DNA of 64,000 nucleotides from Chelativorans sp. YIM 93263 (GTDB taxonomy: Bacteria > Pseudomonadota > Alphaproteobacteria > Rhizobiales > Rhizobiaceae). The first letter of the stretch is position 1. Every line of letters begins with the position of its first letter. The translations under genes and the position numbers were made by a program. The notes beneath the pieces were generated by a model. The model made no database searches, had not been told where the DNA came from, and saw only the letters and a program-made list of their open reading frames with translations. The DNA is taken from positions 1 through 64,000 of the forward strand of contig NZ_JAKCWP010000013.1 of assembly GCF_028767125.1 (NCBI RefSeq), in the 5' to 3' direction. Below, in pieces: positions 47,117 to 56,249 of the stretch.

Positions 47117-48271
47117 ATGAACATCCGCCTTGCACATGCTGCCTTGTTGACTGCCATGTTGGCCCTGGCCGGCTGCAATGGGACGCTGAATGATATCGCG
47201 CCCAAGGCCGAACGCGAGTTGCCAACCCGTATTGTGCAGACGATGAAGGCAAAGGGCATGGCCAAGGATGCGCCCATCATGATGCGCATCTTCAAGGAAG
47301 AAGGTGAGCTCGAGGTCTGGAAGCAGAAGCACAACGGCCGCTACGATCTTGTTACCAGCTATGACATCTGCACGTGGTCCGGAAAGCTCGGACCGAAATT
47401 CGCCGAGGGGGACCGGCAAGCGCCGGAAGGTTTCTATACCATTCGTCCCAGCCAGATGAACCCTCAGTCGAGTTACCACCTGGCCTTCAACATCGGGTTT
47501 CCGAACACCTTTGATCGGGCCAACGGCCGCACGGGCAAGCACCTCATGGTGCACGGCGCCTGTTCTTCCTCCGGCTGTTACTCCATGACCGACGAACAGG
47601 TGGAAGAGATCTATGCGTTCGCGCGTGATGCATTCCGCGGCGGTCAGCAGGCGTTTCAGCTTCAGGCATTCCCCTTTCGCATGACTGCCAAAAACATGGC
47701 GCGCTATCGCAATGACCTCAACTTCGAGTTCTGGCAGACGTTGAAGGAGGGCTACGATCATTTTGAGGTGACCAGAAAGCCGCCGAAAGTGGATGTGTGC
47801 GAGAGGCGCTATGTCTTCAATCGCATTCCCGCCGAGGGACACAGTTTCGCACCCACCGAGGCTTGCCCGCCATCTTCACAACCTGAGGCATTGATGACGG
47901 CGTACCGCGCACATGTCGAGAAAGAGAAGAGTGTCTTCGACAAAGCTCTGAAAAGCGGCCCTACGAAGGAAGCTAAGCCAAGCATCCAGGGGCTGAAGGA
48001 GGCGCACCTCGTCGCCGATTGGAGCCAGCGCCGCGCTCGGGGGGAGAATGTGACGCCCCAACCGCCTTCCCTTGCGCCAACGGCTGTGGCCAACAATAAT
48101 GAATCCGCCCCCATGTCGGTCCCTGTTTCGGCCTACGCAGCGCAGGACGGGCAGACGGAGGGTACCGCGGCCCCACCTCCCTCCCAGAATTCCCCGTCTG
48201 CCTCCGGTGCCGAATCCGAGGACGGCTCGGGCAATCGCGTCTGGAATCCACTCAGTCGGTTTAGGCGCTGA
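47117..48271 (+). CDS. YafK-type L,D-transpeptidase-like lipoprotein
   Basis: 384 residues. Lipobox LALAGC with Cys20, then a YkuD-type domain: MRIFKEEGELEVWKQ, APEGFYTIRPSQMNPQSSYH and the catalytic HGACSSSGCYSMTD with the active-site Cys. A long Pro/Ala/Ser-rich C-terminal tail follows. YafK/DpaA relatives form or cleave links between peptidoglycan and lipoproteins. A conserved follower of accA in Rhizobiales. Confidence 0.85.
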   Translation: MNIRLAHAALLTAMLALAGCNGTLNDIAPKAERELPTRIVQTMKAKGMAKDAPIMMRIFKEEGELEVWKQKHNGRYDLVTSYDICTWSGKLGPKFAEGDRQAPEGFYTIRPSQMNPQSSYHLAFNIGFPNTFDRANGRTGKHLMVHGACSSSGCYSMTDEQVEEIYAFARDAFRGGQQAFQLQAFPFRMTAKNMARYRNDLNFEFWQTLKEGYDHFEVTRKPPKVDVCERRYVFNRIPAEGHSFAPTEACPPSSQPEALMTAYRAHVEKEKSVFDKALKSGPTKEAKPSIQGLKEAHLVADWSQRRARGENVTPQPPSLAPTAVANNNESAPMSVPVSAYAAQDGQTEGTAAPPPSQNSPSASGAESEDGSGNRVWNPLSRFRR

Positions 48272-48572
48272 GTAAGCGTCGTATCCGAACCGGGGAATCT
48301 GCGACCTGTAGGAGTTCAACTGTCCCTTCCCGTGCTGAAGACGCGTAAGCGCCTTGCGAGGTGGTTCCAGGCCAAGCGATCGTGGGTGGAGACAATAGAT
48401 CCCTAACCCTTATCGACATGCCTGCATTTGCATCCAGGAGCCGAACCCCTCCAACTAGCCGATCATCTCCGGCCTAGTCGAATGCGCGCGCAGCATGCGC
48501 TGGCGCTCCCTTCCTTTGCAACGGCTCATAAACACTCTTGCGCTAGACAAAGGCGGGAACTGGTAAAGCGGA
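48272..48572. other. Intergenic region, no gene recognised
   Basis: 300 bp after the L,D-transpeptidase gene. No ORF with family features and no clear RNA. May include the promoter for the downstream GNAT gene. Confidence 0.4.
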
Positions 48573-48827
48573 GTGTATTGCGTGCGCTTTTCTGCAGCAG
48601 CTATGGCCGAGCGTATCCTGCCGGAACGGCCTGCTCCGCGCGCGCGACTCCTCACAAAACAGATTGGCGCGATCCTCCTCATCGTTAACATCGCATTGAA
48701 TTGGATTCCTGTCTCCCTACTCGGGTTCCGGAGCGCCGCTGCGGCTTCAACGCTCACTGTCAGGCGCAGGCTCGGCATCTTCATGGTGGTTTTCTGGCCA
48801 GTGGTTTCAGAAATGGAGGCGGTCTGA
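48573..48827 (+). CDS. Uncertain small ORF coupled to the GNAT gene (84 aa)
   Basis: An 84-residue frame from GTG 48573 whose TGA overlaps the next ATG as TGATG. It contains one hydrophobic stretch (IGAILLIVNIALNWIPVSLL). No family recognised and no strong ribosome binding site, so it may be chance; the coupling is the only positive sign. Confidence 0.25.
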   Translation: MYCVRFSAAAMAERILPERPAPRARLLTKQIGAILLIVNIALNWIPVSLLGFRSAAAASTLTVRRRLGIFMVVFWPVVSEMEAV

Positions 48828-50101
48828 TGGTTGCTGTACCGTTGTTGGAGGAAACCGAGACCAGCGCTTCCGGCGCGATGATCAGCGATTTCGCCGGAGT
48901 TGCCGAGGCTCCGGCCTCAAATGCTGAACTGTCATTGGCCGCACATCCCGCAAGACGGCTCGCAGTCTATCCGGCATCGGCTGGCTTCGACCTGGTGGAT
49001 GAACTCGATTATCTGAGTGCCCGCACCATTGAGCCCAATGTCTTTTTCAACCCCCGTTTTCTCGCCCCGGCCATGCCGCGGCTGGAGGATCGGGAGGTAC
49101 GGCTCGCCGTCATCCGCGACGGTCATGAAGAAAAAAGCAGACTGCGCCTCCTCTTGCCGTACTCGATTGAGAAACCCCCGATTCCCTTGGGCGTGACGGT
49201 CTTGCGGGCGTGGTCACACCCCTTTGGCCCGCTCGGCACACCGCTGCTCGATTTCGACGATCCTGCCGGTGTTCTCGAGGATTTTTTCGCCATGCTGGCG
49301 CGACCGCACCTCGACATGCCGAAGGTCTTCGTCCTGCCGGAGAACCGTCTCGACGGACCTTTTGCCGCCGTACTGCGGGCCGTTGCCGAAAGCCGCAACC
49401 TGCCGCTGGTCGTGTCGGGCCAGATTGAACGCCCAATTTTGCGGAGCGATCTCGACGGTGACGCCTATCTCCGGCGGAACTTGCACTCCCGCCACTATAA
49501 GGAGTTCCGCCGGCTGAAGCGGCGTCTCGGCGAACTCGGCCATCTCGAACATGAGATTGCCCGGCAACCGGAAGAAATCCGCCATGCCGTTGAAAACTTC
49601 CTGACGCTGGAGGCTTCCGGCTGGAAGGGACGCGGGCGATCGGCAATGGTCGTGGACCGCTATCGCGCCGCCTTTGCGCGCGAGGCCGTATATCGCCTTT
49701 CCGAGCGGGATATGTGCCGCATCCACACGCTCAAGGTGGACGACAGGCCCATAGCCTGCCTCATCGTCTTCGTCGAATCAGGCATGGCCTACACCTGGAA
49801 GACGGCCTACGATGAAGGGTACGCCGCCTTCTCACCCGGCACCCTGCTGATGATCGAGGTCACGAAAAATCATCTCGAAGATCCCAACATCGACGCCACC
49901 GATTCCTGTGCCGTGCCCGACCATCCAGTCGTGAGCCGCATGTGGTCGGAGCGCCGCGATATGGGAACCTTTGTGATCGGCTTGACACCGGGAACCGAAC
50001 GTCTCGCACACAAGGCCGCAGACCAGATTCATTTCCACCGCGAAGCGCGTAACAGAATGCGCCTCCTGCGCAATCGCGTGAAACGGCTGTTTGCTCGGTG
50101 A
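48827..50101 (+). CDS. GNAT-family (CelD/BcsL-like) acetyltransferase
   Basis: 424 residues from ATG 48827 with GGAGG upstream. An N-terminal region of unknown fold is followed by an Acetyltransf_6 domain: HYKEFRRLKRRLGELGHLEH, FLTLEASGWKGRGRSAMV and ACLIVFVESGMAYTWKTAYD. Such proteins acetylate polysaccharides or amino groups in envelope or exopolysaccharide pathways. The last chromosomal gene before the island's left boundary. Confidence 0.85.
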   Translation: MVAVPLLEETETSASGAMISDFAGVAEAPASNAELSLAAHPARRLAVYPASAGFDLVDELDYLSARTIEPNVFFNPRFLAPAMPRLEDREVRLAVIRDGHEEKSRLRLLLPYSIEKPPIPLGVTVLRAWSHPFGPLGTPLLDFDDPAGVLEDFFAMLARPHLDMPKVFVLPENRLDGPFAAVLRAVAESRNLPLVVSGQIERPILRSDLDGDAYLRRNLHSRHYKEFRRLKRRLGELGHLEHEIARQPEEIRHAVENFLTLEASGWKGRGRSAMVVDRYRAAFAREAVYRLSERDMCRIHTLKVDDRPIACLIVFVESGMAYTWKTAYDEGYAAFSPGTLLMIEVTKNHLEDPNIDATDSCAVPDHPVVSRMWSERRDMGTFVIGLTPGTERLAHKAADQIHFHREARNRMRLLRNRVKRLFAR

Positions 50102-50166
50102 TGGGAGACACTGCTTCGCGCCAACGGCAATACACGTGGCTGCGTCACGCCCCGCAAGGCGAAGCG

Positions 50167-50182
50167 TGGTGCCCCTGGCCGG
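50167..50182. repeat. Left attachment site (att copy of tRNA-Leu 3' end)
   Basis: TGGTGCCCCTGGCCGG, identical to the tRNA-Leu(CAA) 3' end at 61361-61376. Lies 180 bp before the integrase start, in the 250-bp gap after the GNAT gene, which otherwise holds no gene. Confidence 0.82.
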
Positions 50183-50300
50183 CACATATTTTATTATCCC
50201 GGTCGTGCTACTGTTCTCAACAATGCGTGCGTATGCTTGCGTTCGCGCGAACTGAGAGATTTTGGACGTCCCCAAACATCAACATTCTACAGAACTCTAA

Positions 50301-50358
50301 AGGTGGATCGAAAGGTGGATCCTGATATAGGGGTGTTGAGGTTCTTACAGAGGTGGAT
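50301..50358. repeat. AGGTGGAT repeats near left end, possible integrase arm sites
   Basis: AGGTGGAT occurs at 50301-50308, 50313-50320 and 50351-50358, between the attachment site and the integrase coding region. The same octamer recurs near the right end at 61297-61304. Confidence 0.5.
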
Positions 50359-50361
50359 GCC

Positions 50362-51558
50362 ATGCGTGCCCTCAACAGACTTAGTGCCGTTTCCGTCAAG
50401 AAACTGGCGCCGGGAAAATATGCTGACGGAGGTGGCTTGTGGCTGCTCCGGCGTGAAGACGGCGGTGGTCAATGGTTCCTACGGTACACCATTCACGGCA
50501 GACGGCGGGAAATGGGCCTTGGCTCCACTGAAGTCAGCTTAAAGGATGCGCGTGAGAGCGCGGCGAAGTGGCGTGCGGTGGTGCGCGCCGGAAAAGACCC
50601 GATCAAGGAACGGGATCGTCAGAAGCGGGAGGCAGCGCGCAACCTGCATATCCTGGCCGACATTGCTGAAGATGCTTTTGATGCCCGGAAGGCGGAACTA
50701 AAAGGGGACGGAAAAAAAGCGGGCAGATGGTTCACGCCGCTGGAACTGCATGTGCTGCCAACGCTGGGAAGGTTGCCCGTTAGCGAAATCGATCAGCGGG
50801 ACATACGCGATGCGCTTGCACCCATTTGGCACGCAAAAGCTGATACCGCACGCAAGGCGATGAACCGGTTGAATCTTTGCCTCAAGCATGCCGCCGCGTT
50901 GGGCTTGGAGGTGGATTTGCAGGCCACGGAAAAAGCAAGGGCACTGTTAGGCAAGCAGCGTCACACGCCAGAGAGCATCCCTGCCATGCCGTGGCGACAC
51001 GTGCCCGACTTCTATGAGGCGCTGGTTGAGAAAGACAGCATCACAAATTTGGCCTTGCGGCTATTGATCCTCACCGGGATGAGATCGGCGCCGGTCAGGC
51101 ACATCCACGAAAGTCAGATTGACGACGACGTGTGGATCATACCGGGTGAGGCGATGAAGGGCCGCAAAGACACCACCAAGGAATTCAGGGTGCCCCTATC
51201 AGAAGAAGCTGAGGCCGTAATTGAGAAGGCGGAGGAATATTCGCGTGACGGCTATCTGTTCGCCAATCCTAAGAAGGGTGTCATCAGCGACATGGCGATG
51301 AGTCAGCACATGAAGCGTGCGGGATTGAAGTATAGGCCTCATGGCTTCCGATCGTCACTGCGGGACTGGCTAGCGGAGACGACAGATGCACGGCATGAGG
51401 TAGCCGAAATGATGCTGGGCCATACCACCGGCTCAAGCGTTGAACGGGCGTACCGGCGCACTGACTTCCTAGAACCCAGGCGTGAACTTCTTGAGCGCTG
51501 GGCAAGGCATGTCACGAGTCGCGTTGGGAAGAAATACCGACGAAGGGTCAGGCTCTAG
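50362..51558 (+). CDS. Tyrosine-type integrase (P4/DUF4102 family)
   Basis: 398 residues from ATG 50362, preceded by GAGGTGG. N-terminal DUF4102 arm-binding domain (GKYADGGGLWLLRREDGGGQ, then RREMGLGSTEVSLKDARE), a core-binding domain and a catalytic domain with Arg in ILTGMRSAPVRHI, HGFRSSLRDWLAE, LGHTTGSSVERAYRRTD with the nucleophilic Tyr. P4-type integrases usually target tRNA 3' ends, which agrees with the tRNA-Leu repeats flanking the island. Confidence 0.93.
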   Translation: MRALNRLSAVSVKKLAPGKYADGGGLWLLRREDGGGQWFLRYTIHGRRREMGLGSTEVSLKDARESAAKWRAVVRAGKDPIKERDRQKREAARNLHILADIAEDAFDARKAELKGDGKKAGRWFTPLELHVLPTLGRLPVSEIDQRDIRDALAPIWHAKADTARKAMNRLNLCLKHAAALGLEVDLQATEKARALLGKQRHTPESIPAMPWRHVPDFYEALVEKDSITNLALRLLILTGMRSAPVRHIHESQIDDDVWIIPGEAMKGRKDTTKEFRVPLSEEAEAVIEKAEEYSRDGYLFANPKKGVISDMAMSQHMKRAGLKYRPHGFRSSLRDWLAETTDARHEVAEMMLGHTTGSSVERAYRRTDFLEPRRELLERWARHVTSRVGKKYRRRVRL

Positions 51559-51836
51559 CTATAGGGTGGCGGTTGGCATGGGGAAGTCCATGGCGGCCTT
51601 TGTGCGATATGCGCACCAGCCCGCGCGCAAGACTTTTTCGCTGTGGTGACAATACGGGCCAGTTCTTGACTAGGCTAGAAAATTAGTCGGTTAAGGAAAG
51701 CCTGTTTCCGGCATTTCCTGTATGCGTATAACCCACTGAAATAATATTTATTCTCAGCAGAAAAGCCTCGCGCGCCAAGCTTCAACATCCAGAGACGTAT
51801 AGTTCTATGTGTAAGCCACTCACAAAGGAGGTTGTC

Positions 51837-52226
51837 GTGGCCCTATACAAGCGCATACGTCTCGAAAAAAACCACACCCCCAAGCCCCGACGCAGAGAAC
51901 GGGTAAGGCTCACTGAGTGGGACCGATTTCTCGATCCAGCTGAATGGAAGAAGCTTGATGCTTTGCGCCCGCTTCCGCTCAACTGGAAGCGGAGGCCCGG
52001 ACTGATGTTCCCGTTGATGCTCAGGGCCAATCCTGAGTCGTTCTTTCTGACAACGAAGCAGGCAGCCGAATTCCTTGGGAAAAGCGACAAGACGTTGCAC
52101 AATTGGCGGGCGCAAGGGATCGGTCCCAAGTTTGTCAAAGTGGAGCGCCGTACGGTGCACTACAACGTAGCTGACATGCTAAACTGGCTGGTTAAGCTGC
52201 GAGCCAAAAGAGAGACTCAACGATGA
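51837..52226 (+). CDS. HTH (AlpA/MerR-like) DNA-binding protein, possible excisionase
   Basis: 129 residues from GTG 51837, directly downstream of AAAGGAGG; an in-frame ATG at 51807 precedes the Shine-Dalgarno and is less likely. The N-terminal half is basic (KPRRRERVRL). A helix-turn-helix of the HTH_17 type lies at about 70-120: FFLTTKQAAEFLGKSDKTLH and RRTVHYNVADMLNWL. Such proteins act as excisionases or regulators in integrative elements. Its stop overlaps the next gene as ATGA. Confidence 0.72.
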   Translation: MALYKRIRLEKNHTPKPRRRERVRLTEWDRFLDPAEWKKLDALRPLPLNWKRRPGLMFPLMLRANPESFFLTTKQAAEFLGKSDKTLHNWRAQGIGPKFVKVERRTVHYNVADMLNWLVKLRAKRETQR

Positions 52227-53137
52227 CCATTGCCATTCAGGAATGGGATGGCCCAGGCACAGGCTTCAGCATCATCGACACGGTGTCCTATTTGGACACC
52301 GTGGAGGTGATTATCAGTTTTCCTTTGCCGGTCAGGCTGCTGAGTAAGCTGCGCAAGCGTGTGGGGAAGCGCATGGGCGTGCGTGATGCGACCCGACCCG
52401 ACAAGGCCAACTTGGATAAGAAGCATGCGTATGGCAAGGTAATTGCCATTGCGCAGCCCACGAGCGAAGAACTGCGGCTCATCCTGGAAATGTGCGGATC
52501 CAACTGCCTTGTTCACCGGGTCGATGTGGCGTGCGATTTCCACCACCGCACGCTGGCGGAAGCGCAGAACTGTGGTGAATTCCTTCGTCGGCGGGGTTGT
52601 CAAAAATGGCGGGGGAATAGGCGGCGCAATGCCACTGAGAACATCACCTATTGGTCAGTCGATGCCGGCGTGTCCCGCAACATTGCCCTCTATGTAGACA
52701 AACCATCACGCAAAAATGGGAGGCCTTGTACACACTGGGAAATGCGTTTTGTAACCGCCGCATCGTGCCGAAGAGCCGGGCTGAGCGACTTGCGTATACT
52801 GCTGGGCGAGGTGGATGCCCTCAAGTTGCTCAAGCACGAAGCATGCCTTCGAACCCTCAGCCGACACCGCTACGAAAAATCGCTCGAGGAAATAGCACGA
52901 TGCACCAAGCGTAGGTACCGGCGCAGTTTTGAGAAGAAGACGGTGGCGGACGTAGAGAAGCGTGTTCAGGGCCTGATATCTGCAGCCCTGCAAAACCGAC
53001 AGTTCGACTACAACGAAGAAGCGATCCACCTTGTTCCTGCGCAAGAAGTTTACGATCGTGTTCCCTTGCTACGCAAAACGCTCGTCGAAGCGGGGAAGTG
53101 GGAAGAACTGGCACCAGTGATCAGGTGGTTAAGGTAG
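52223..53137 (+). CDS. Replication-initiator-like protein of an integrative element
   Basis: 304 residues, translationally coupled to the HTH gene. Visible features: DTVEVIISFPLPV, VHRVDVACDFHH, a WSVDAGVSRNIALYVDKP strand and GRPCTHWEMRF, a pattern like rolling-circle or phage replication initiators, which recognise an origin and nick it. I cannot place the nicking Tyr with certainty. If right, the island can replicate after excision. The assignment is by pattern and position only. Confidence 0.5.
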   Translation: MTIAIQEWDGPGTGFSIIDTVSYLDTVEVIISFPLPVRLLSKLRKRVGKRMGVRDATRPDKANLDKKHAYGKVIAIAQPTSEELRLILEMCGSNCLVHRVDVACDFHHRTLAEAQNCGEFLRRRGCQKWRGNRRRNATENITYWSVDAGVSRNIALYVDKPSRKNGRPCTHWEMRFVTAASCRRAGLSDLRILLGEVDALKLLKHEACLRTLSRHRYEKSLEEIARCTKRRYRRSFEKKTVADVEKRVQGLISAALQNRQFDYNEEAIHLVPAQEVYDRVPLLRKTLVEAGKWEELAPVIRWLR

Positions 53138-53843
53138 CACTCCTGCAATTTTCAAAATAACACCTTGATACCACACACAAAACGGCACCCACGACGAAGA
53201 GAAATTTCCATTGAAACGTAATACCTTTAGTTGGAGTTTATTCCCCTGACGCGATAGAACAAGAGACGAACAGGATATACCACGACAGCTGCTCAGCGGC
53301 CCCATGAAACTGCCAAACCATCGCCTGCCCAATGCTCTTGTTCCTGATTTAGACGGTGCCGCCTTCTTCTTCGTGGCAAGCTGAAAGCCCAGAACCTTCA
53401 TCACGTGAAGAATGGTCAACAGCCCGCGATGAAGAAGGGACTTCTGAGCTATGGGAGCAGCGATGGTTGGCCTTGCTGCTTTATGGCGACATTTGCCCAG
53501 AGACACGCGATGTTGCCGATCAGGCTGGCAATCACCGTCAAAGCGTCGAACGGCCGTCAGCGGCAAAAAATACGTCCGCTGTGGCCTTACCCCACCGAAC
53601 GAGGGACGGGGAGTGCGATTTGGGCAAAGGGGGGAGGTACCTTCTGCCGGCGCCCCGCCGATGTGCGGCACTGCCGCAATACTCGTTTCTTCATGGCTTG
53701 CCGCTTAGGCCGTTCACGGCCATGGCGCGCGTAGCCGACATTTGACCACTAAGCGGCAATACCGCCACGCCGCTACCCGAACCCTCGCCCAAACTAAGAA
53801 TCACTCAGACACGCTTGCCTTTGGCGGACACGGGCATCTGGGG
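53138..53843. other. Region with degraded phage-like sequence and repeat copy A
   Basis: About 700 bp without a gene I can support, although ORFs up to 180 codons exist on both strands. Right part holds flank copy A (53736-53805). A hydrophobic stretch (VIASLIGNIACLWANVAIKQ) is readable on the minus strand near 53550-53470 and may be a relic. Confidence 0.4.
53736..53805. repeat. Flank repeat copy A
   Basis: Begins CGACATTTGACCACTAAGCG and is imperfectly repeated at 55734-55805 (copy B) and 56250-56315 (copy C). Copy A and B also share the adjacent sunset-domain 3' end, so the full homologous block is about 155 bp. Confidence 0.72.
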
Positions 53844-53912
53844 TCAACCGCGGGCTCTGCGCCAACCGGCTTGGCGGGCTTCAGCCTGAGAACGCGGCCA
53901 GAGTACCGCAGG
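53844..53912 (-). pseudogene. Remnant of a sunset-domain gene 3' end
   Basis: Minus-strand codons read SQAEARQAGWRRARG then TGA (53844-53846), matching the end SQADARQAGWRRAHR of the intact gene at 55832-56155. The rest of the gene is missing; the fragment begins right after the stop of the Abi/HEPN gene at 53915. Confidence 0.7.
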
Positions 53913-53914
53913 CG

Positions 53915-54781
53915 CTATTCACCAACCACGGCTGCCTGTGCTGCCTTCATTTCTGTTTTGCCTTCACTCTCACGGGCTTCTTTGGTTTTTTCTATAATCT
54001 TTTGAAATTCAGTAGTGGCGGCCGATAGGCTTTTAAGGTGTGGCATCATGAGCTTAGCTAAAGGTGTCTCATCTGTTGGTCGTCGCGAGCCGAGGTTGCG
54101 GGAGATAAATTCTATTGCGTCCATAGCTTCTCTAAGACGCTTTCCAAAAACCGGTTCGTGATGAGCAAGACGATTTCTGGTCTGATATATGACCTCCAGA
54201 TTGTCAGCAATCCGGGCCCGCGAATATGTCTTGTTTGGAAAAACCTTCTTCAATGACCGCTTCCAGAGCGTCTTCTCATAATTTTCTGAAAACAATCTCT
54301 TCCAGAAGTATATGGTTAGCTGTGCCACAACCTGTCCCTCGGAGACGGGTATTTCCCCTTGTCTGCGAATGGCTAGCCTGGAGCGCTTAATGTTCGCTGG
54401 CACTCCTTGAGGGAAGGCGAGCGCATCTAAAGCTAGTTTCTGTCCGTTGTTGAGCTTGGCATATGCAGCACGCCTCGCCATTGCCTCAGCCTTTACTATA
54501 TTCCGCTGCTCAGGCTCTGCCCAACTGAAGTTCGATGGAGGGCTGCGCAAACAGTCTTGAACTCCCAGATCAGCTGAGATCCTTCGGCAAATAGCGTTTC
54601 GAAGGGAGACTTCTATTACACCGATAACCGCAGTAAGTGCACCCGATAGCCCCATGGCCGCCTGATGCAGCTCTATTGCGTCAAGATCTGCATCGGCAAT
54701 CCTTTTGAAGGTGCCGAGCCGTTCAGCCGACATAAGCCCCCTGATGGCAGCAACATCTCCGTCGGTAAGCCTTCTTGACAT
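53915..54781 (-). CDS. Abi-family (Abi_2/AbiD-F-like) HEPN protein
   Basis: 288 residues from ATG 54781; ATG 54790 is also possible, both after AAGGAGGG. Abi_2-type features: LSGALTAVIGVIEVSLRNAI, FWKRLFSENYEKTLWKRSL and a C-terminal YQTRNRLAHHEPVFGKRL, where RNRLAH is the Rx4H motif of HEPN ribonucleases. Abortive-infection proteins of this kind are thought to stop phage growth by RNA cleavage. Lower GC than flanking core genes; stands alone between phage-like pieces. Confidence 0.82.
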   Translation of the reverse strand: MSRRLTDGDVAAIRGLMSAERLGTFKRIADADLDAIELHQAAMGLSGALTAVIGVIEVSLRNAICRRISADLGVQDCLRSPPSNFSWAEPEQRNIVKAEAMARRAAYAKLNNGQKLALDALAFPQGVPANIKRSRLAIRRQGEIPVSEGQVVAQLTIYFWKRLFSENYEKTLWKRSLKKVFPNKTYSRARIADNLEVIYQTRNRLAHHEPVFGKRLREAMDAIEFISRNLGSRRPTDETPLAKLMMPHLKSLSAATTEFQKIIEKTKEARESEGKTEMKAAQAAVVGE

Positions 54782-54870
54782 TCCCCCCATCCCTCCTTAT
54801 TTTTTTACTCGAAACGTCGGGATTTATGTCGGCAGCGCGCCTTGCTCGTGACGGACACCCGACGCCCTAC

Positions 54871-54897
54871 AAAAAGGCCGCCCAACGCGGCCTTTTT
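54871..54897. terminator. Bidirectional rho-independent terminator
   Basis: Stem AAAAAGGCCGC / GCGGCCTTTTT with a 5-nt loop and A and T runs on either side, so it could work in both directions. It lies between the Abi/HEPN gene start and the gene at 55101. Confidence 0.82.
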
Positions 54898-55100
54898 CAT
54901 TTTACCGACGCAGCCATTCAAAGCCAACCCTCGCATCGAATAAGTATTTGCCAGCCCATCCGCATCTTGCTCACCCTAAGACTGAGGCGAATTGGCGTTC
55001 GTCTCACTCCAAGTTCCGGGCCGGCGATCCGCTTCGCTCCCTAAACCGAATATTTATCGGGCCTGATTATCTGTCCCTGTGAGTAGGGAAGGGGCAGAAG

Positions 55101-55430
55101 ATGCAGAACGCAATTACAGCTGTCGTTTTCTCCGTGGTCCTCGGTGCGATGGCTTGGGAGGGATACAAATACGTCGATCACCATTGGCCGACCTGTTCAA
55201 TGCTTCACTCGGAGCAGCAGAAGCTGGAGCGCGAACTGGCAGAACGAAGACGGCTCGAAGAGGCAGGCCATATTCAACCCGGTCCCGATCGCAGAATACT
55301 TCAAGCGGTCCGCCAAGATCGAGAGCTGCCTACATACGAGGAATACAAGGAGGGGCAGGAGTGGAGGAGCGAAGCGACTGAGCGGCTTTTTGACCGCTGG
55401 GAGCGGGAGAAGGAATGTGGCCTAGTTTGA
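55101..55430 (+). CDS. Small membrane-anchored phage-like protein (109 aa)
   Basis: 109 residues after the ribosome binding site AGGGAAGGGG. One N-terminal helix (AITAVVFSVVLGAMAWEGY), then a charged coiled-coil-like segment (SEQQKLERELAERRRLEEAG) and a DRxLPTYEEYKEGQEW tail. The layout recalls small phage lysis-accessory (Rz-like) or superinfection proteins, but I do not recognise a family. Confidence 0.6.
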   Translation: MQNAITAVVFSVVLGAMAWEGYKYVDHHWPTCSMLHSEQQKLERELAERRRLEEAGHIQPGPDRRILQAVRQDRELPTYEEYKEGQEWRSEATERLFDRWEREKECGLV

Positions 55431-55683
55431 TAGAACTTCGCTCTAGAAATCTCGGAGCTGCTTGTAGCATTTGAGTTCGCTTCACCTCGGAAATCGGTAA
55501 TGATACGTCGCCTGTACTCCGCGCTATCAAAGCAGGGGTTTCATAGGCCCTAACCAGTTGTTTGGTGAATGCATCAACACGCGGATCTTCATCCATAGTG
55601 AGGCCTCCATCATCTTCGATGGAACTCCTGTTTGTCGTGCTTCTTCCCGGGCGTCGAATTTTGTCGCGCCAATATTTACTCAA
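55330..55683 (-). CDS. Hypothetical protein (117 aa), uncertain
   Basis: An ORF overlapping the previous gene by 100 bp on the other strand. The first 90 residues (DEDPRVDAFTKQLVRAYETP, then VSLPISEVKRTQML) look like real protein, while the last part is the mirror of the other gene. No family found. Confidence 0.4.
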   Translation of the reverse strand: MSKYWRDKIRRPGRSTTNRSSIEDDGGLTMDEDPRVDAFTKQLVRAYETPALIARSTGDVSLPISEVKRTQMLQAAPRFLERSSIKLGHIPSPAPSGQKAAQSLRSSTPAPPCIPRM

Positions 55684-55733
55684 CTTCTTAATGGATTACC
55701 GCTGGGGCCGCTTAAAAGGCCATAACGCGCAGG

Positions 55734-55805
55734 CGACACTTGACCGCTGAGTGGCATTATCGCTCAAGCCGCACCCGACCCCACGCCCAAGGTTGCAAAC
55801 GCCCA
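55734..55805. repeat. Flank repeat copy B
   Basis: Begins CGACACTTGACCGCTGAGTG, imperfect copy of A (53736) and C (56250). Just downstream of the sunset-domain gene on its strand. A GCCCATTTATGGGC hairpin (about 55801-55814) next to it may terminate that gene. Confidence 0.72.
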
Positions 55806-55831
55806 TAAATGGGCTTTCGCTAAGCAAATGG

Positions 55832-56155
55832 TCAACGGTGGGCTCTGCGCCAACCGGCTTGCCGGGCATCAGCTTGAGAACAAAACCAGCGTTCACCGTG
55901 AATTGGTGAGACGCGGGTAGCGGAATAATACCGCTGGCCGGGGACGTGATAGATGCGCTCACCGGTTCCTACTGAAATGTTGCCCTTGATGTTGCAGCCG
56001 GAACCGGGAAGCATGGCGGTAATGGCATCAACGGGAAGACCACCAGTGGAAGCGCCTGCTCCCAGGGCCCCGCTCAACATCAAGACTACAGGCAGTGCGG
56101 GAAGCTTCTTGAACCAATGCGACTTGCCGGGAGCTTTTGCACGTGACCACGCCAT
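55832..56155 (-). CDS. Membrane-anchored sunset-domain protein
   Basis: 107 residues: an N-terminal hydrophobic helix (LPALPVVLMLSGALGAGAS) then a sunset domain, CNIKGNISVGTGERIYHVPG, followed by GERWFCSQADARQAGWRRA. Sunset domains occur in thermonuclease-like and phage or secreted proteins; function unknown. Flanked by repeat copies B and C, and its 3' end is duplicated at 53844. Confidence 0.82.
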   Translation of the reverse strand: MAWSRAKAPGKSHWFKKLPALPVVLMLSGALGAGASTGGLPVDAITAMLPGSGCNIKGNISVGTGERIYHVPGQRYYSATRVSPIHGERWFCSQADARQAGWRRAHR

Positions 56156-56249
56156 GGAGGCGCCATACCAGACCCGGCTTACGATTCAGGAAAAGTGGTG
56201 CCTGCAATTTTAGGGAAATGCTGCACGAAAGTGAATACACTTGGCGGTG

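Noticed and set aside
53129-53671. Minus-strand ORF of 180 codons in the island
   Set aside because: No family features, overlaps other equally open frames; region looks degraded.
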